Source: Nocardiopsis sinuspersici (GTDB lineage Bacteria > Actinomycetota > Actinomycetes > Streptosporangiales > Streptosporangiaceae). Taken from it: a stretch of DNA of 64,000 bases. The stretch is taken from the NCBI GenBank assembly GCA_008638415.1, contig VWVT01000021.1:1-64000 (forward strand), given 5' to 3'. Under the pieces are notes generated by a model. That model saw only the letters and a program-made list of their open reading frames with translations. It was not told the DNA's origin and did no database searches. Numbering within the stretch: the first letter of the stretch is position 1; every line of letters begins with the position of its first letter. Both the position numbers and the translations under genes were made by a program. Below, in pieces: positions 51,471 through 60,388 of this stretch.

Positions 51471-51500
51471 GCACAACCACAGTCATCCAGGCACAACCAC
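51471..51500. promoter_or_regulatory. direct repeat GCACAACCAC spaced by 20 bp
   Basis: Identical decamers at 51471-51480 and 51491-51500 are exactly two helical turns apart in the 180-bp divergent promoter between the molybdoenzyme and CoA-lyase genes. It may be a site for a dimeric activator. Confidence 0.35.
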
Positions 51501-51533
51501 ACACGTGGTCGAGCGGAGCGGGGGACAACGGCG

Positions 51534-52481
51534 ATGGGCGAGCTCAGGTCGCGGCGGTCGGTACTCGCGGTACCGGGGTCCAACCCCCGGTTCGTGGACA
51601 AGGCGCGGGGACTGGACGTGGACGCCTTCTTCCTCGACCTGGAGGACGCGGTCGCGCCCCTGGAGAAGGAGTCCGCGCGCAGGACCGTGGTCCAGGCCCT
51701 CAACGACGGCGGCTGGGACGGCAGGGTCCGCACGGTCCGGGTGAACGACGTCACCACGGAGTGGGCCTACCGTGACGTCATCGCCGTCGTCGAGGGCGCG
51801 GGGGCCGAGCTCGACGCCCTGGTCCTGCCCAAGGTCACCGGGGCCCGCGACGTGCAGTGGCTCGACACCCTCCTCACCCAGATCGAGCGGGCCGCCGGGC
51901 TGCGGGTCGGCCGGATCGGCATCGAGGCGCAGATCGAGGACGCCCGCGGCCTGGTCGCCGTCGACGAGATCGCCGCCGCGTCGCCCCGTCTGGAGAGCCT
52001 CGTCTACGGGCCTGCCGACTTCATGGCCTCCCTCAACATGAAGAGCCTGGTCGTCGGCGAGCAGCCGCCCGGCTACGACACCGGCGACGCCTACCACTAC
52101 GTGCTCATGCGCATCCTCACGGCCGCCCGCGCCAACGGCCTTCAGGCCGTCGACGGCCCCTACCTCCAGATCCGTGACGTGGACGCCTTCCGCCGGTCGG
52201 CCGCGCGCACCGCCGCCCTCGGCTTCGACGGCAAGTGGGTCCTGCACCCGCTCCAGGTGGAGGCCGCCAACGAGGTGTTCGCGCCCACCCAGGAGGACTA
52301 CGACCACGCCGAGCTGATCCTGGACGCCTACGCGCACGCCACCACCGTGGACCGGCGCGGCGCCGTCATGCTCGGCGGGGAGATGCTCGACGAGGCCTCC
52401 CGCAAGATGGCGCTCGTGGTCGCGGGCAAGGGGCGCGCGGCCGGGCTCGGACGCACACGCGAGTTCGATCCGAACGCCTGA
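51534..52481 (+). CDS. HpcH/HpaI-superfamily CoA-ester lyase (CitE-like)
   Basis: The 315-residue enzyme is predicted to cleave malyl-CoA, citramalyl-CoA or a related ester. Family signatures: RSVLAVPGSNPRFVDKA, DAFFLDLEDAVAPLEKESAR (metal-binding acidic residues), RVNDVTTEWAYRD, LVLPKVTGARDV, IEAQIEDARGLVAVDEIA, LVYGPADFMASL and GKWVLHPLQVEAANEVF. The last is diagnostic of CitE-like and malyl-CoA lyases. The ATG at 51534 lies after a weak GGGGGACAACGGCG site. It is divergent from the molybdoenzyme gene and 63 bp before the response regulator. Confidence 0.9.
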   Translation: MGELRSRRSVLAVPGSNPRFVDKARGLDVDAFFLDLEDAVAPLEKESARRTVVQALNDGGWDGRVRTVRVNDVTTEWAYRDVIAVVEGAGAELDALVLPKVTGARDVQWLDTLLTQIERAAGLRVGRIGIEAQIEDARGLVAVDEIAAASPRLESLVYGPADFMASLNMKSLVVGEQPPGYDTGDAYHYVLMRILTAARANGLQAVDGPYLQIRDVDAFRRSAARTAALGFDGKWVLHPLQVEAANEVFAPTQEDYDHAELILDAYAHATTVDRRGAVMLGGEMLDEASRKMALVVAGKGRAAGLGRTREFDPNA

Positions 52482-52544
52482 CCGGCGCAGACCCGGCTCG
52501 TACGCCACTCGCCTCTTACCGCTTTCTCACCCTGATACGGAACC

Positions 52545-53252
52545 ATGGGCGCCATGGAAGCCACCGCCACGGTCCTGGTCGCCGACGACGACCGCGCGAT
52601 CAGGGACTCACTGCAACGCGCACTCCAGTTGGAGGGCTACGAGGTGCGGACGGCGGCGGACGGGGTCCAGGCCCTGGCCGCCGTGCACGCCGAACCCGTC
52701 GACCTGCTCGTCCTCGACGTGATGATGCCGGGAGTGGACGGGCTCGGCGTGGCCCGGGTGCTGCGGGCCGAGCACGACCGCACGCCCATCCTCATGCTCA
52801 CCGCGCGCGTGGAGACGCCCGACCGGGTGGCCGGCCTCGACGCCGGGGCCGACGACTACCTCGCCAAGCCCTTCGAGCTCGACGAACTCCTCGCCCGGCT
52901 GCGCGCCCTGCTGCGTCGCGTGGCACCCGCCTCCGAGGACGCCGAGGACGAGGGGCCGCTGCGGGTCGGTGAACTGCGCCTGGATCCGCGCGCCCGCCGG
53001 GTCTGGCGCGGCGAGCGCGAGGTCGAGCTGTCCAAGACCGAGTTCGACCTCCTCGAACTCCTGGTCCGCAACACCGGGATCGTGCTGGACCACTCCACCA
53101 TCTACGACCGCATCTGGGGTTACGACTTCGGCCCCGAGTCCAAGAACCTCGCCGTCTACATCAGCTACCTGCGCCGGAAGCTGGAGGACGGGGGGCCGCC
53201 GCTCATCCAGACCGTGCGCGGAGTCGGCTACACGCTCCGTCCGCAGAGGTGA
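52545..53252 (+). CDS. OmpR-family response regulator, MprA-like
   Basis: The 235-residue regulator has a receiver domain (VADDDRAIRDSL, phospho-acceptor Asp58 in LLVLDVMMPG, Lys108 in YLAKPFELDELL) and a winged-helix DNA-binding domain (ELSKTEFDLLELLVRN ... YISYLRRKLEDGG ... TVRGVGYTLR). The ATG at 52545 and the one nine bases later are both possible. The stop overlaps the histidine kinase GTG, so they are a translationally coupled two-component pair. The pair lies convergent to an HtrA protease gene, much like mprA-mprB-pepD in mycobacteria. Confidence 0.93.
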   Translation: MGAMEATATVLVADDDRAIRDSLQRALQLEGYEVRTAADGVQALAAVHAEPVDLLVLDVMMPGVDGLGVARVLRAEHDRTPILMLTARVETPDRVAGLDAGADDYLAKPFELDELLARLRALLRRVAPASEDAEDEGPLRVGELRLDPRARRVWRGEREVELSKTEFDLLELLVRNTGIVLDHSTIYDRIWGYDFGPESKNLAVYISYLRRKLEDGGPPLIQTVRGVGYTLRPQR

Positions 53253-54772
53253 CCCCCGTGTATCCCGGCCACACCGGCCCGTCCGGTCCCGCCGATCCGT
53301 CCGGTCGCGGCACCGGTCCGTGGTGGCGGCGCACGCTGGTGCGTCCGAGCGACTGGCGGCTGGGCACCCGTTTCGCGGCGATCTTCGCGCTGGTCGCCGC
53401 CGTCGTCATCACCCTGGTCGGCACCCTCGCCTACACCACCGCCGCCGCGCTCATCCGCGCCGACGGCGAGAGCGAGTTCGAGAACACCGTCGCCGACCTG
53501 TCCGACGAACTCGTCAGCCTCCACGACCAGGGAGGCGCCCCCTCCGGGTCCGGGCCGCTCCTGTCCGGCTACAACCTCCAACTACAGTTCCTCGGCCCCG
53601 ACGGCAGCAGGACGGTCACCGTCACCGACCCGTCCGAGGTCATCCTCTTCGAGCCCTCGGAACGGGACCTGGAGATCGCGGCGGAGGACGAGCCCGGGGT
53701 CGTCGAGATGCGCGAGCAGACCATCGACGGCCAGCAGTACCGGCTGGCCACGGTCTCGATCGGCGACGGGGCCGGGGCCCTCCAGCTCCTACAGGCGCTC
53801 TCACCCACCGAACTGATGCTGGACCGGCTCGCCACCCAGATCCTGTGGGTGGGCCTGTTCGTCGCCCTGTGCGCGGCCGCCGTGGGCTGGCTGGTGGGAC
53901 ACCGCACCACCGGCCGTCTGGTGCGCCTCACCGAAGCCGCCGAGTACGTCAGCTCCACCGGCCGGCTCGATCCGGTCGACCCCGGCCGCAGCAGGGAGGG
54001 CAGGGAAGGCCTGGAGGAGGCCGGGCGGGACGAGGTCGGCCGCCTCAGCAGCGCGTTCAACGCCATGCTCGCCCGCCTGGCCCGTTCCAAGGACGATCAG
54101 CGCCGCCTCGTCCAGGACGCGGCACACGAGCTCCGCACCCCGTTGACCAGCCTGTACACCAACGTGCAGGTGCTCGGCAGGGTGGACCGGCTCAACCCGG
54201 AGGCGCGCGAAAGCCTCATCGAGGACCTGCGCGGCGAGACCCGCGAGCTGACCGCCCTCGTCAACGAGCTGGTCGGCCTGGCCACCGGTGACCACGAGGA
54301 CGAGCCGATGAGCGCCGTCCCCCTGGCCGAGGTCGCGGAGAGGGTCGCCAAGCGCACCCGCCGCCGCACCGGCCGGGACATCGTCGTGGACGCCGACGAC
54401 AGCGTCGTGTGGGGCCGTCCCGGATCCCTGGAGCGCGCGGTCGCCAACCCGGTCGAGAACTCCGCCAAGTTCGACCCCGAGGGCACCGCGCCCATCGAGA
54501 TCCGGGTGCGCGGCGGGGCCGTGGAGGTCATGGACCGGGGACCCGGCATCGACCCGGCCGAGCTCGACCACGTCTTCGAACGCTTCTACCGCGCCACCGT
54601 CGCCCGCGGCCTGCCCGGCTCCGGGCTCGGGCTGTCCATGGTCAAGGAGATCGCGCAGACCCACGGCGGCCGGGTCTTCGCCCGCAACCGTGAGGGCGGC
54701 GGCGCCGTCATCGGCTTCCAGCTGCCCCTGTTCGCGCCAAGGGGCGAGGAGGGGCCGACGGGCACGGGGTGA
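53249..54772 (+). CDS. sensor histidine kinase, MprB-like
   Basis: The 507-residue membrane kinase has helices at about residues 42-64 and 197-218 with a 130-residue outer sensor domain between. A HAMP linker follows, then phospho-acceptor His293 in DAAHELRTPLTSL, and a catalytic domain with an N-box (LERAVANPVENSAKF), the DRGPGIDP G1 box and GSGLGLSMVKEIA. The N-box has Pro where Leu is usual (ANPVENS), but the key Asn is kept. GTG 53249 overlaps the regulator stop. The likely role is envelope-stress sensing by analogy to MprAB. Confidence 0.92.
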   Translation: MTPVYPGHTGPSGPADPSGRGTGPWWRRTLVRPSDWRLGTRFAAIFALVAAVVITLVGTLAYTTAAALIRADGESEFENTVADLSDELVSLHDQGGAPSGSGPLLSGYNLQLQFLGPDGSRTVTVTDPSEVILFEPSERDLEIAAEDEPGVVEMREQTIDGQQYRLATVSIGDGAGALQLLQALSPTELMLDRLATQILWVGLFVALCAAAVGWLVGHRTTGRLVRLTEAAEYVSSTGRLDPVDPGRSREGREGLEEAGRDEVGRLSSAFNAMLARLARSKDDQRRLVQDAAHELRTPLTSLYTNVQVLGRVDRLNPEARESLIEDLRGETRELTALVNELVGLATGDHEDEPMSAVPLAEVAERVAKRTRRRTGRDIVVDADDSVVWGRPGSLERAVANPVENSAKFDPEGTAPIEIRVRGGAVEVMDRGPGIDPAELDHVFERFYRATVARGLPGSGLGLSMVKEIAQTHGGRVFARNREGGGAVIGFQLPLFAPRGEEGPTGTG

Positions 54773-54804
54773 GCCCCGGGCGGCGACGGTACACGGAGGA
54801 AGAA

Positions 54805-54840
54805 GGGGCGGCCCCGGACCCGAAGGTCCGGAGCCGCCCC
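54805..54840 (+). terminator. strong terminator after the two-component operon
   Basis: GGGGCGGC plus CCGGACC pairs with GGTCCGG plus GCCGCCCC around a CGAA loop. It begins 33 bp after the kinase stop codon. Confidence 0.8.
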
Positions 54841-54869
54841 GGGGGAGAGAGGACCGGCTGTCCGGCCCC

Positions 54870-55090
54870 CTAGGGCATGTATGGCGGATACTCACCCTGC
54901 TGCGCGACGCCCCAGCGGCACCCTCGCCGCGTTCTCATCAGTCAACAGCCAAACCAGGATGCTTCCTTCTTCGGCCTTGCGAGGCCACCACCGGATACGC
55001 CCGCCCGTCTCCCTCCCACCGCCCTCAATGGTCGCGCTTCGCGCGCAGCGCTCTCCAAATGACGGGCGGCACCCACCACACACGCCCTAG
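54870..55090. mobile_element. MITE-like element ending at the htrA stop codon
   Basis: The 221-bp segment is flanked on both sides by CTAG. Its ends are imperfect inverted repeats: the left reads CTAGGGCATGTATGGCGGAT and the right, read inward, CTAGGGCGTGTGTGGTGGGT, matching at 16 of 20. The interior is lower in GC and has no coding signal. CTAG is a known target for IS5-group elements, so this may be a non-autonomous relative. The right CTAG contains the TAG stop codon of the htrA gene (55087-55089). Confidence 0.6.
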
Positions 55091-56793
55091 TTCCCGGTCT
55101 CGTTCTGGGCCGCCTCGGTGCTCTGCTGCCCGAGCGTCACGGTGACCTCCTCCTCGGAACCGCTGCCGCCGGGCAGGACCCCGAGCGTGATCTCCTCGCC
55201 GGGCTGGCGGGTCCGGATCTGCGCGATCAGCTCGTCCGGCGTGGACACCTTCTCGCCGTCCACGGACACCACCACGTCACCGGCCTTGACGCCGGCCTCG
55301 TCGGCGGCGCCGCCGCTGGTCACGTCCACGATCTCGGCGCCGCCCACACGCGAGTTGGTGATGGTCGCCTCGATGGCCGGGTAGCTCGCGGTGCCGTCCT
55401 CGATGAGCTGCTCCGCGATCGGGCGCACCTGGTTGATCGGGATGGCGAAGCCCAGGCCCACCGAGCCGCTCTCCTGCGAGATGCTCGCGATCGCGGTGTT
55501 GATGCCGATCACCTCGCCGCTCATGTTCACCAGCGGGCCGCCCGAGTTGCCGGGGTTGATCGCCGCGTCCGTCTGGATCGCGCTGATCACCGTGGAGGTC
55601 TGCCCGTTGGCGCTCTCGATCGTTCCGGTGTTCACCGGCCGGTTCAGCGCGCTGACGATACCCGTGGTCACCGTGCCCGACAGGCCCAGCGGGGAGCCGA
55701 TCGCGACCACCTTGGCGCCCACCCCGACCTTCTCGGAGTCGCCGAGCTCGGCCTGCTGGAGGTCGTTGCGGCCCTTCGCCTTGATCACCGCGATGTCGGA
55801 GACGGGGTCCGAACCCACGATCTCGGCGGTCGCGGAGGTCCCGTCGTTGAACCGCACCTCCATCGGACCGTCCTGGGCGGCCTCCGCCACGTGCGCGTTG
55901 GTCAGGATCTGGCCGTCGGAGGAGATGACCACACCGCTGCCGCCGCCGCTGGGCGTCTGGATGGACACCACGCTCGGCAGGACGGCGTCGGCGACCTCGC
56001 CGACGGCACCCTCGGTCTGTGTGCCCTCGGGCTCCTCGCTGAGCGAGCTGGTCGGCCCGCCCAGGCCGCCGGGGAACAGGTAGGCGGTGCCCAGGGCCGT
56101 CGCCGGTCCCACGATCAGGCTCGTGATCAGGGCGGTGATCGCGGCGATGGCGATGATGCCGAGGGGGCCGCGCTTCTTCTTGGGCCTGTCCGCCTCGCCG
56201 TGCGGCGGACCGCCGAACGGCGGCTGGCCGCCGTACCCGCCGTGGCCGCCCGTCCCGAACGCGCCGCCGCCGTAGGGGGGCTGCCCCTGGTAGTGCTCGC
56301 CGGGAGCGCCCGGTCCGTGGGGGCCGCTCTGCCCCGGAGGCGTGTGGCCGCCGTGCTGCGCCGCGAACTGGCCGGTCTGGCCGGCCTGACCGTACTGGCC
56401 GTGCTGACCGTACTGGCCGCCGGGCCCGTGCGGCGGGAAGGTGTAGGAGGCCCGCTCGGGGTCGTTGGGGCCGGTGGCCCACCGTGGCGGGTGCTCGGGA
56501 GGCGAGAAGCCGGGGCCGGCTCCCGAGGCGGTCTCCTCCGGGCGAAGGCCCCGCTGCTCCCCGGACCGCTGGAAGTCCTGCTGTTCCTCGGACCGCGGGG
56601 ACTCGGGCTCGCCCACGGGCTGCTCGGCTCCCGCGTCCTCGGGTTCCCCGCCGGGGGCCGGGGCCCCACCGCCGGTGGAGGTGTACTCCTCATGCGGGTT
56701 GGAGGCCACCGGCTGGTCGGCGGGCCCGGCGGGATGCTGGCTCCCGGCCGCCGTCCCGGGCTCGGTACCTGCACTCGGTTCGTTGGCGTTCAA
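55087..56793 (-). CDS. HtrA/DegP-type serine protease with PDZ domain, PepD-like
   Basis: The 568-residue envelope protease has a long Pro/Gly/Gln/His-rich cytoplasmic N-terminus (about 1-205), one membrane helix (IIAIAAITALITSLIVGPATAL) and an outer trypsin-like domain. The catalytic triad is His301 (TNAHV), Asp333 (SDIAVIK) and Ser417 (GNSGGPL). A C-terminal PDZ domain (about 465-555: GAEIVDVTSGGAADEAGVKAGDVVVSVDG) follows. It should degrade misfolded wall proteins. It faces the MprAB-like pair, as in mycobacteria where MprA controls pepD. Its last codons abut the MITE-like element, so the C-terminal end may have been altered. Confidence 0.92.
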   Translation of the reverse strand: MNANEPSAGTEPGTAAGSQHPAGPADQPVASNPHEEYTSTGGGAPAPGGEPEDAGAEQPVGEPESPRSEEQQDFQRSGEQRGLRPEETASGAGPGFSPPEHPPRWATGPNDPERASYTFPPHGPGGQYGQHGQYGQAGQTGQFAAQHGGHTPPGQSGPHGPGAPGEHYQGQPPYGGGAFGTGGHGGYGGQPPFGGPPHGEADRPKKKRGPLGIIAIAAITALITSLIVGPATALGTAYLFPGGLGGPTSSLSEEPEGTQTEGAVGEVADAVLPSVVSIQTPSGGGSGVVISSDGQILTNAHVAEAAQDGPMEVRFNDGTSATAEIVGSDPVSDIAVIKAKGRNDLQQAELGDSEKVGVGAKVVAIGSPLGLSGTVTTGIVSALNRPVNTGTIESANGQTSTVISAIQTDAAINPGNSGGPLVNMSGEVIGINTAIASISQESGSVGLGFAIPINQVRPIAEQLIEDGTASYPAIEATITNSRVGGAEIVDVTSGGAADEAGVKAGDVVVSVDGEKVSTPDELIAQIRTRQPGEEITLGVLPGGSGSEEEVTVTLGQQSTEAAQNETGN

Positions 56794-57032
56794 CGCATCC
56801 TCCGACTGGCGGGATGATGTTCAGTGACGGGATCCATCATGTGGCGCATGGGTTAGAACAGGGTGAGAGCCCGATATACCAGGGTTTCGAGTTCTCTTTG
56901 CGCAGTATTGGCCGAGCCCGGGCGCCATCGGTCCGTTCCGTCGGCGCGGGCTGCCGTAAGCACTGTATGCACTGCAATGTCCGAAACGATACCGTGCTGA
57001 ATCCCGAGCGAGACACCGGAGAAGAGCCGACC
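56794..57032. other. divergent promoter region between htrA and the orphan regulator
   Basis: This 239-bp spacer is AT-richer than its flanks, with GTAAGCACTGTATGCACTGC near 56957. No gene is seen. Promoters for both directions should lie here; none can be fixed by eye. Confidence 0.4.
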
Positions 57033-57638
57033 TTGATCAAGATCGTCCTGGCTGATGACGAACACCTGGTCCGAGGTGCCATAGCCGCCCTCCTCGGCTT
57101 GGAGGAGGACCTGGAGATCGTCGCCGAGGTCGGGCGTGGCGACGAGGTGGTCGACGCCGTCCTGCGGCACGGTGCCGCCGTCGCGGTCCTGGACATCGAG
57201 ATGCCCGGCGCCACCGGCCTGGAGGTCGCGGCCCGGCTCAGGAGGAGCGCTCCCGACTGCGGCGTGGTCATTCTCACCAGCTTCGGCCGTCCCGGCTACC
57301 TGCGGCGCGCCCTCTCCGCCGGCGCTCGCGGCTTCCTGGCCAAGGACGCCCCCGTCGACCAGCTCGCCGGTGCCGTCCGCCGCGTCCACGAGGGAGGCCG
57401 CTACATCGACACCGACCTCGCCGCCGCGGCCATGGCCGGCGGCGAGAGCCCTCTCACCGACCGTGAGACCGAGGTGCTGCGCGCCGCCTCCGACGGCGCC
57501 ACCGTGGCCCGGATCGCGGCCACCCTCCACCTGACCGAGGGCACCGTGCGCAACTACCTCTCCAACGCCATCGGCAAGACCGGATCCGACAACCGCATGT
57601 CCGCCATCCGCACGGCCCAGGACATGGGCTGGCTCTGA
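57033..57638 (+). CDS. orphan NarL/FixJ-family response regulator
   Basis: The 201-residue regulator has a receiver domain (KIVLADDEHLVRGAIAALLG, Asp54 in VAVLDIEMPG, Lys104 in FLAKDAP) and a LuxR-type helix-turn-helix (LTDRETEVLRAASDG ... HLTEGTVRNYLSNAIGKTGS). The form resembles DesR-like regulators. No histidine kinase is adjacent in the same direction. TTG 57033 is chosen because GGAGAAG lies about eight bases upstream and the receiver core begins at once; upstream sequence reads as noncoding. Confidence 0.88.
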   Translation: MIKIVLADDEHLVRGAIAALLGLEEDLEIVAEVGRGDEVVDAVLRHGAAVAVLDIEMPGATGLEVAARLRRSAPDCGVVILTSFGRPGYLRRALSAGARGFLAKDAPVDQLAGAVRRVHEGGRYIDTDLAAAAMAGGESPLTDRETEVLRAASDGATVARIAATLHLTEGTVRNYLSNAIGKTGSDNRMSAIRTAQDMGWL

Positions 57639-57747
57639 GCCGACCGCGGAGGTCCCGAGCAGGGAGGGTCCGGGCGCCGGGGGTTCCCGCCTCACAGGCA
57701 CCCGGACACGGGACGAGGCGGAGCGGAGCCCCGGAGGCGAGCACCGC

Positions 57748-59955
57748 CTAGAGGAAGCGCAGCACCAGCATCGCGGTGTCGTCGCTGCGCCCGCCCGGAG
57801 CGTACTCCTCCAGCTCCCGGTCGATACGGCTGATCACCGCCTGGGCGGTCAGCCCGGCGCAGCCCGAGAAGATCTCCGTCAGTCCCTCGTCGCCGAGCAT
57901 GTCGCTGTTGTTGCGCCGCTCGGTCACGCCGTCGGTCACCGCCAGCATCACCTCGCCCGGGCGGATGTCCACGTTCTCGGTCGTGAACCCCACGTCCTCG
58001 AACGCGCCCAGCAGCGGCTGTGACGCCCCGAACGACTTCACCTCGCCCTTCTGGTTCAGCCGCATCGGCAGCGGGTGACCGGCGGAGACCATCCGCAGCC
58101 GCATCCCGCCACCGCCGTCCGTGGCCGGGGTCATCTCCCCGTACAGCATCGTCAGGAACCGGGTGGAGGTGTTCTCGTCCAGGATCGCCATGTTCAGCCG
58201 CTGCATGATGTGCGAGGGAGTGAACCCCTCCTTGGCCAGCGCCCGCAGCGTGTGCCGTGCCAGACCGGTCACGGCCGCCGCCTCCGGGCCCGTCCCGCAC
58301 ACGTCGCCGATCGCGAAGCACCACCGCCCGCTCGCCGCGAACACGTCGTAGAAGTCCCCGCCGACCACGTTCCGCTCGTCCGCCGGACGGTAGAACACCG
58401 CGTGGTCCACGTTCGGGATCACCGGCTCCTTCTCCTTCGCGGGAAGGAGGCTGCGCTGTAGGGCGTCGCTCATCGCGGACTGCTTCTCGTGCAGCCGCGC
58501 GTTCTCCATCGCCGAGGCCACCCGGCGGCTCAGGTCGTCGGCGACGTCGACCTCGTCGCGGGTGAAGTCGTCGGACTCGTTCTTGCCGACCGTCATCCGG
58601 CCCAGCGCGCGCCCGTGGGCCACCAGCGGGATGCTGATCGCCGGACCGCTCGCCAGCTCCCGGATCAGCTGTTCGTCCAGGCCCTCCTTGGCCAGCTCGG
58701 CCGGGGACCACAGCGGCTGCGGCTCCCGCTGCTCGTGCGGCGGCAGCCCCGTCAGCAGCGCCCGCAGGATGTCGTTGTAGTTCTCGTCGCTGTGCACCAC
58801 GTGCATCAGCTGGGACGCGCCCATCTCGTTGATGGTCTCGATGGCGCACCACCGCCCCAGCCGGGAGGTGATCAGCTGCGCCGCCAGGGCACCGGTCATC
58901 CGCTCGTCCAGGGTGCCCGCCAACAGGTCGCTGGCCTCGGCCAGGAAGCTCAGCGACGCGCGCCTGCTCAGCTCCACCTCCGCCAGGCGTGCGCGCTCCA
59001 CCGGCAGCGCGATCAGGTCCGCGCCCTCCTGGAGCCGCCTGGCCGCCGCCGGCCCGAAGTGCCGGGCCCGCTTGGAGGCCACCCCCAGCAGGCCGGTGAC
59101 CCGTCCGTCCACGATCAGCGGCGCCGTCACCAGCGAGCGCATCCCCGCACGCAGCAGTCGCCCTCGACCGGTGCGGGCGATCATCAGGTCGTCGTTGATC
59201 ACCGCGTTCGGCTCCGGCGCCGCGGACGGGAAGATCTCCTCGGTGCGCACCCGCAGCGACCGCCACGGGGCACCGCCCGGGGTCAGCCCGACCGCGGAGC
59301 GCACCTCCCACATGGTCTCGTCGGACGTGGCCAGGGTGATGTAGGCCGCGTCCCCGCCCAGCACCGTGGTCGCGTACTCCACGGTGCGCTCCAGCAGTTG
59401 CGGCAGCCTCAGCCGCGAGCCCAGGGCGGAGTCCAGCGCCGACCACGGCGCGGGACGCGTGGGGCGGGCGGGGCTCTTACGCACCGGAGGTGACTCCAGT
59501 GACGGGTGCTCCTCGGTGGTGTCCTCGATCCGGAACCACACGGCCTTGTCGTTGCGCCCGTAGCTCACGCCCCAACTGGACGCGATCGCCGACGCCAGGG
59601 CCAGCCCCAGACCGCCGCCGCGTCCGTTGTCCCGGGACGCCGAGGCCTCCACCGACAGCGGCCCCGCCTGCGGTACGGCCCGCTCGGGCACGGAGTCGGT
59701 CACCATCACCTCCGTCGACCCCTCGCCCCGGCGCACGGTCACGTCCAGGGGCGACCTCGCGTGGATGACGGCGTTGGTCACCAGTTCGCTGACCAGCAGG
59801 ATCACATCGTCGGAGGGGTCGGGCACACCCCACGACAGGAGGGTGTCGTGAACGAACTCGCGGGCCGCCGCCGCGGTCTCCGGGGCGGGAGGGAACTCTC
59901 GTCGAGCGACCTTCAACGCGTCTTGTGCTGGCAAGCCGTCGGTGTCCTTCGTCAC
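57748..59955 (-). CDS. SpoIIE-type protein phosphatase with ATPase and GAF domains
   Basis: The 735-residue cytoplasmic protein has an N-terminal anti-sigma-type HATPase domain (about 20-150: LLVSELVTNAVIHA N-box and GGGLGLALASAIAS). Two GAF domains follow (about 178-320 and 335-485), then a PP2C/SpoIIE phosphatase domain (about 505-735) with VVGGDFYDVFAASG, IGDVCGTGPEAAAVTG and LAVTDGVTERRN, which hold the metal-binding Asp residues. Such proteins act on the sigma-factor partner-switch system. It is divergent from the large HAMP-repeat kinase, with which it may share signals. Confidence 0.9.
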   Translation of the reverse strand: MTKDTDGLPAQDALKVARREFPPAPETAAAAREFVHDTLLSWGVPDPSDDVILLVSELVTNAVIHARSPLDVTVRRGEGSTEVMVTDSVPERAVPQAGPLSVEASASRDNGRGGGLGLALASAIASSWGVSYGRNDKAVWFRIEDTTEEHPSLESPPVRKSPARPTRPAPWSALDSALGSRLRLPQLLERTVEYATTVLGGDAAYITLATSDETMWEVRSAVGLTPGGAPWRSLRVRTEEIFPSAAPEPNAVINDDLMIARTGRGRLLRAGMRSLVTAPLIVDGRVTGLLGVASKRARHFGPAAARRLQEGADLIALPVERARLAEVELSRRASLSFLAEASDLLAGTLDERMTGALAAQLITSRLGRWCAIETINEMGASQLMHVVHSDENYNDILRALLTGLPPHEQREPQPLWSPAELAKEGLDEQLIRELASGPAISIPLVAHGRALGRMTVGKNESDDFTRDEVDVADDLSRRVASAMENARLHEKQSAMSDALQRSLLPAKEKEPVIPNVDHAVFYRPADERNVVGGDFYDVFAASGRWCFAIGDVCGTGPEAAAVTGLARHTLRALAKEGFTPSHIMQRLNMAILDENTSTRFLTMLYGEMTPATDGGGGMRLRMVSAGHPLPMRLNQKGEVKSFGASQPLLGAFEDVGFTTENVDIRPGEVMLAVTDGVTERRNNSDMLGDEGLTEIFSGCAGLTAQAVISRIDRELEEYAPGGRSDDTAMLVLRFL

Positions 59956-60388
59956 TGGGTGCGTACGTGGGGGTGGTGGTCAGTGCCACGATACGCGTGC
60001 CGTGGCGAGCGGTGCCGCCCGAAGCCTCATCCGCAAATCCGGGCGGCCGGGAGCGGCGACGGAGGGACGGCGGGGGAACGGCGGTCGGAGCGCACGGTCC
60101 GGAGCGCCCGGATCGGGGCCGCCGCGGGGAGACAACCTCGGGAACCCACCTGTGCAGGTCGGCTCGGCCGGTTAGTGTAAGTCACCGACACATCCGCTTC
60201 TTTCGGGTGGTACCTCGCACGGGTAGCGTGACGGGGTGTCACCAGGGTACGCGGTGCTGCCGCGTGCCCCCTGTCCTGTGCGCGCCGTCCACGGGTCCGC
60301 CCGCCGCCCCCAGCGGCGGCCGACCCGGCCCGGACGGGTGGCCGGAGGGGAATGTCGAGGTGGCAGATCAGGCTGAGGAGGGGGTTCG
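59956..60388. promoter_or_regulatory. divergent regulatory region between the phosphatase and the large kinase
   Basis: This 433-bp spacer has no convincing gene. GGTAGCGTGACGG near 60224-60236 contains a TAGCGT -10-like box for the plus strand. TTAGTGTAAGT near 60173 is another candidate. The spacing to the kinase ATG leaves a leader of about 150 bases. Confidence 0.35.

Noticed and set aside
46443..52481. A plus-strand frame open for about 2000 codons across the PrsW-like and molybdoenzyme region
   Set aside because: Most of it reads as Arg/Pro/Gly-rich sequence with no family and lies opposite or out of frame with well-conserved genes. Stop codons are rare by chance at this GC. Only its last part, 51534-52481, is a real gene.
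57690..57745. Possible third copy of the dispersed repeat between the orphan regulator and the phosphatase gene
   Set aside because: It shares only a short stretch similar to GCGGAGCGGAGCCCC with copies A and B. The match is too short and diverged to call.
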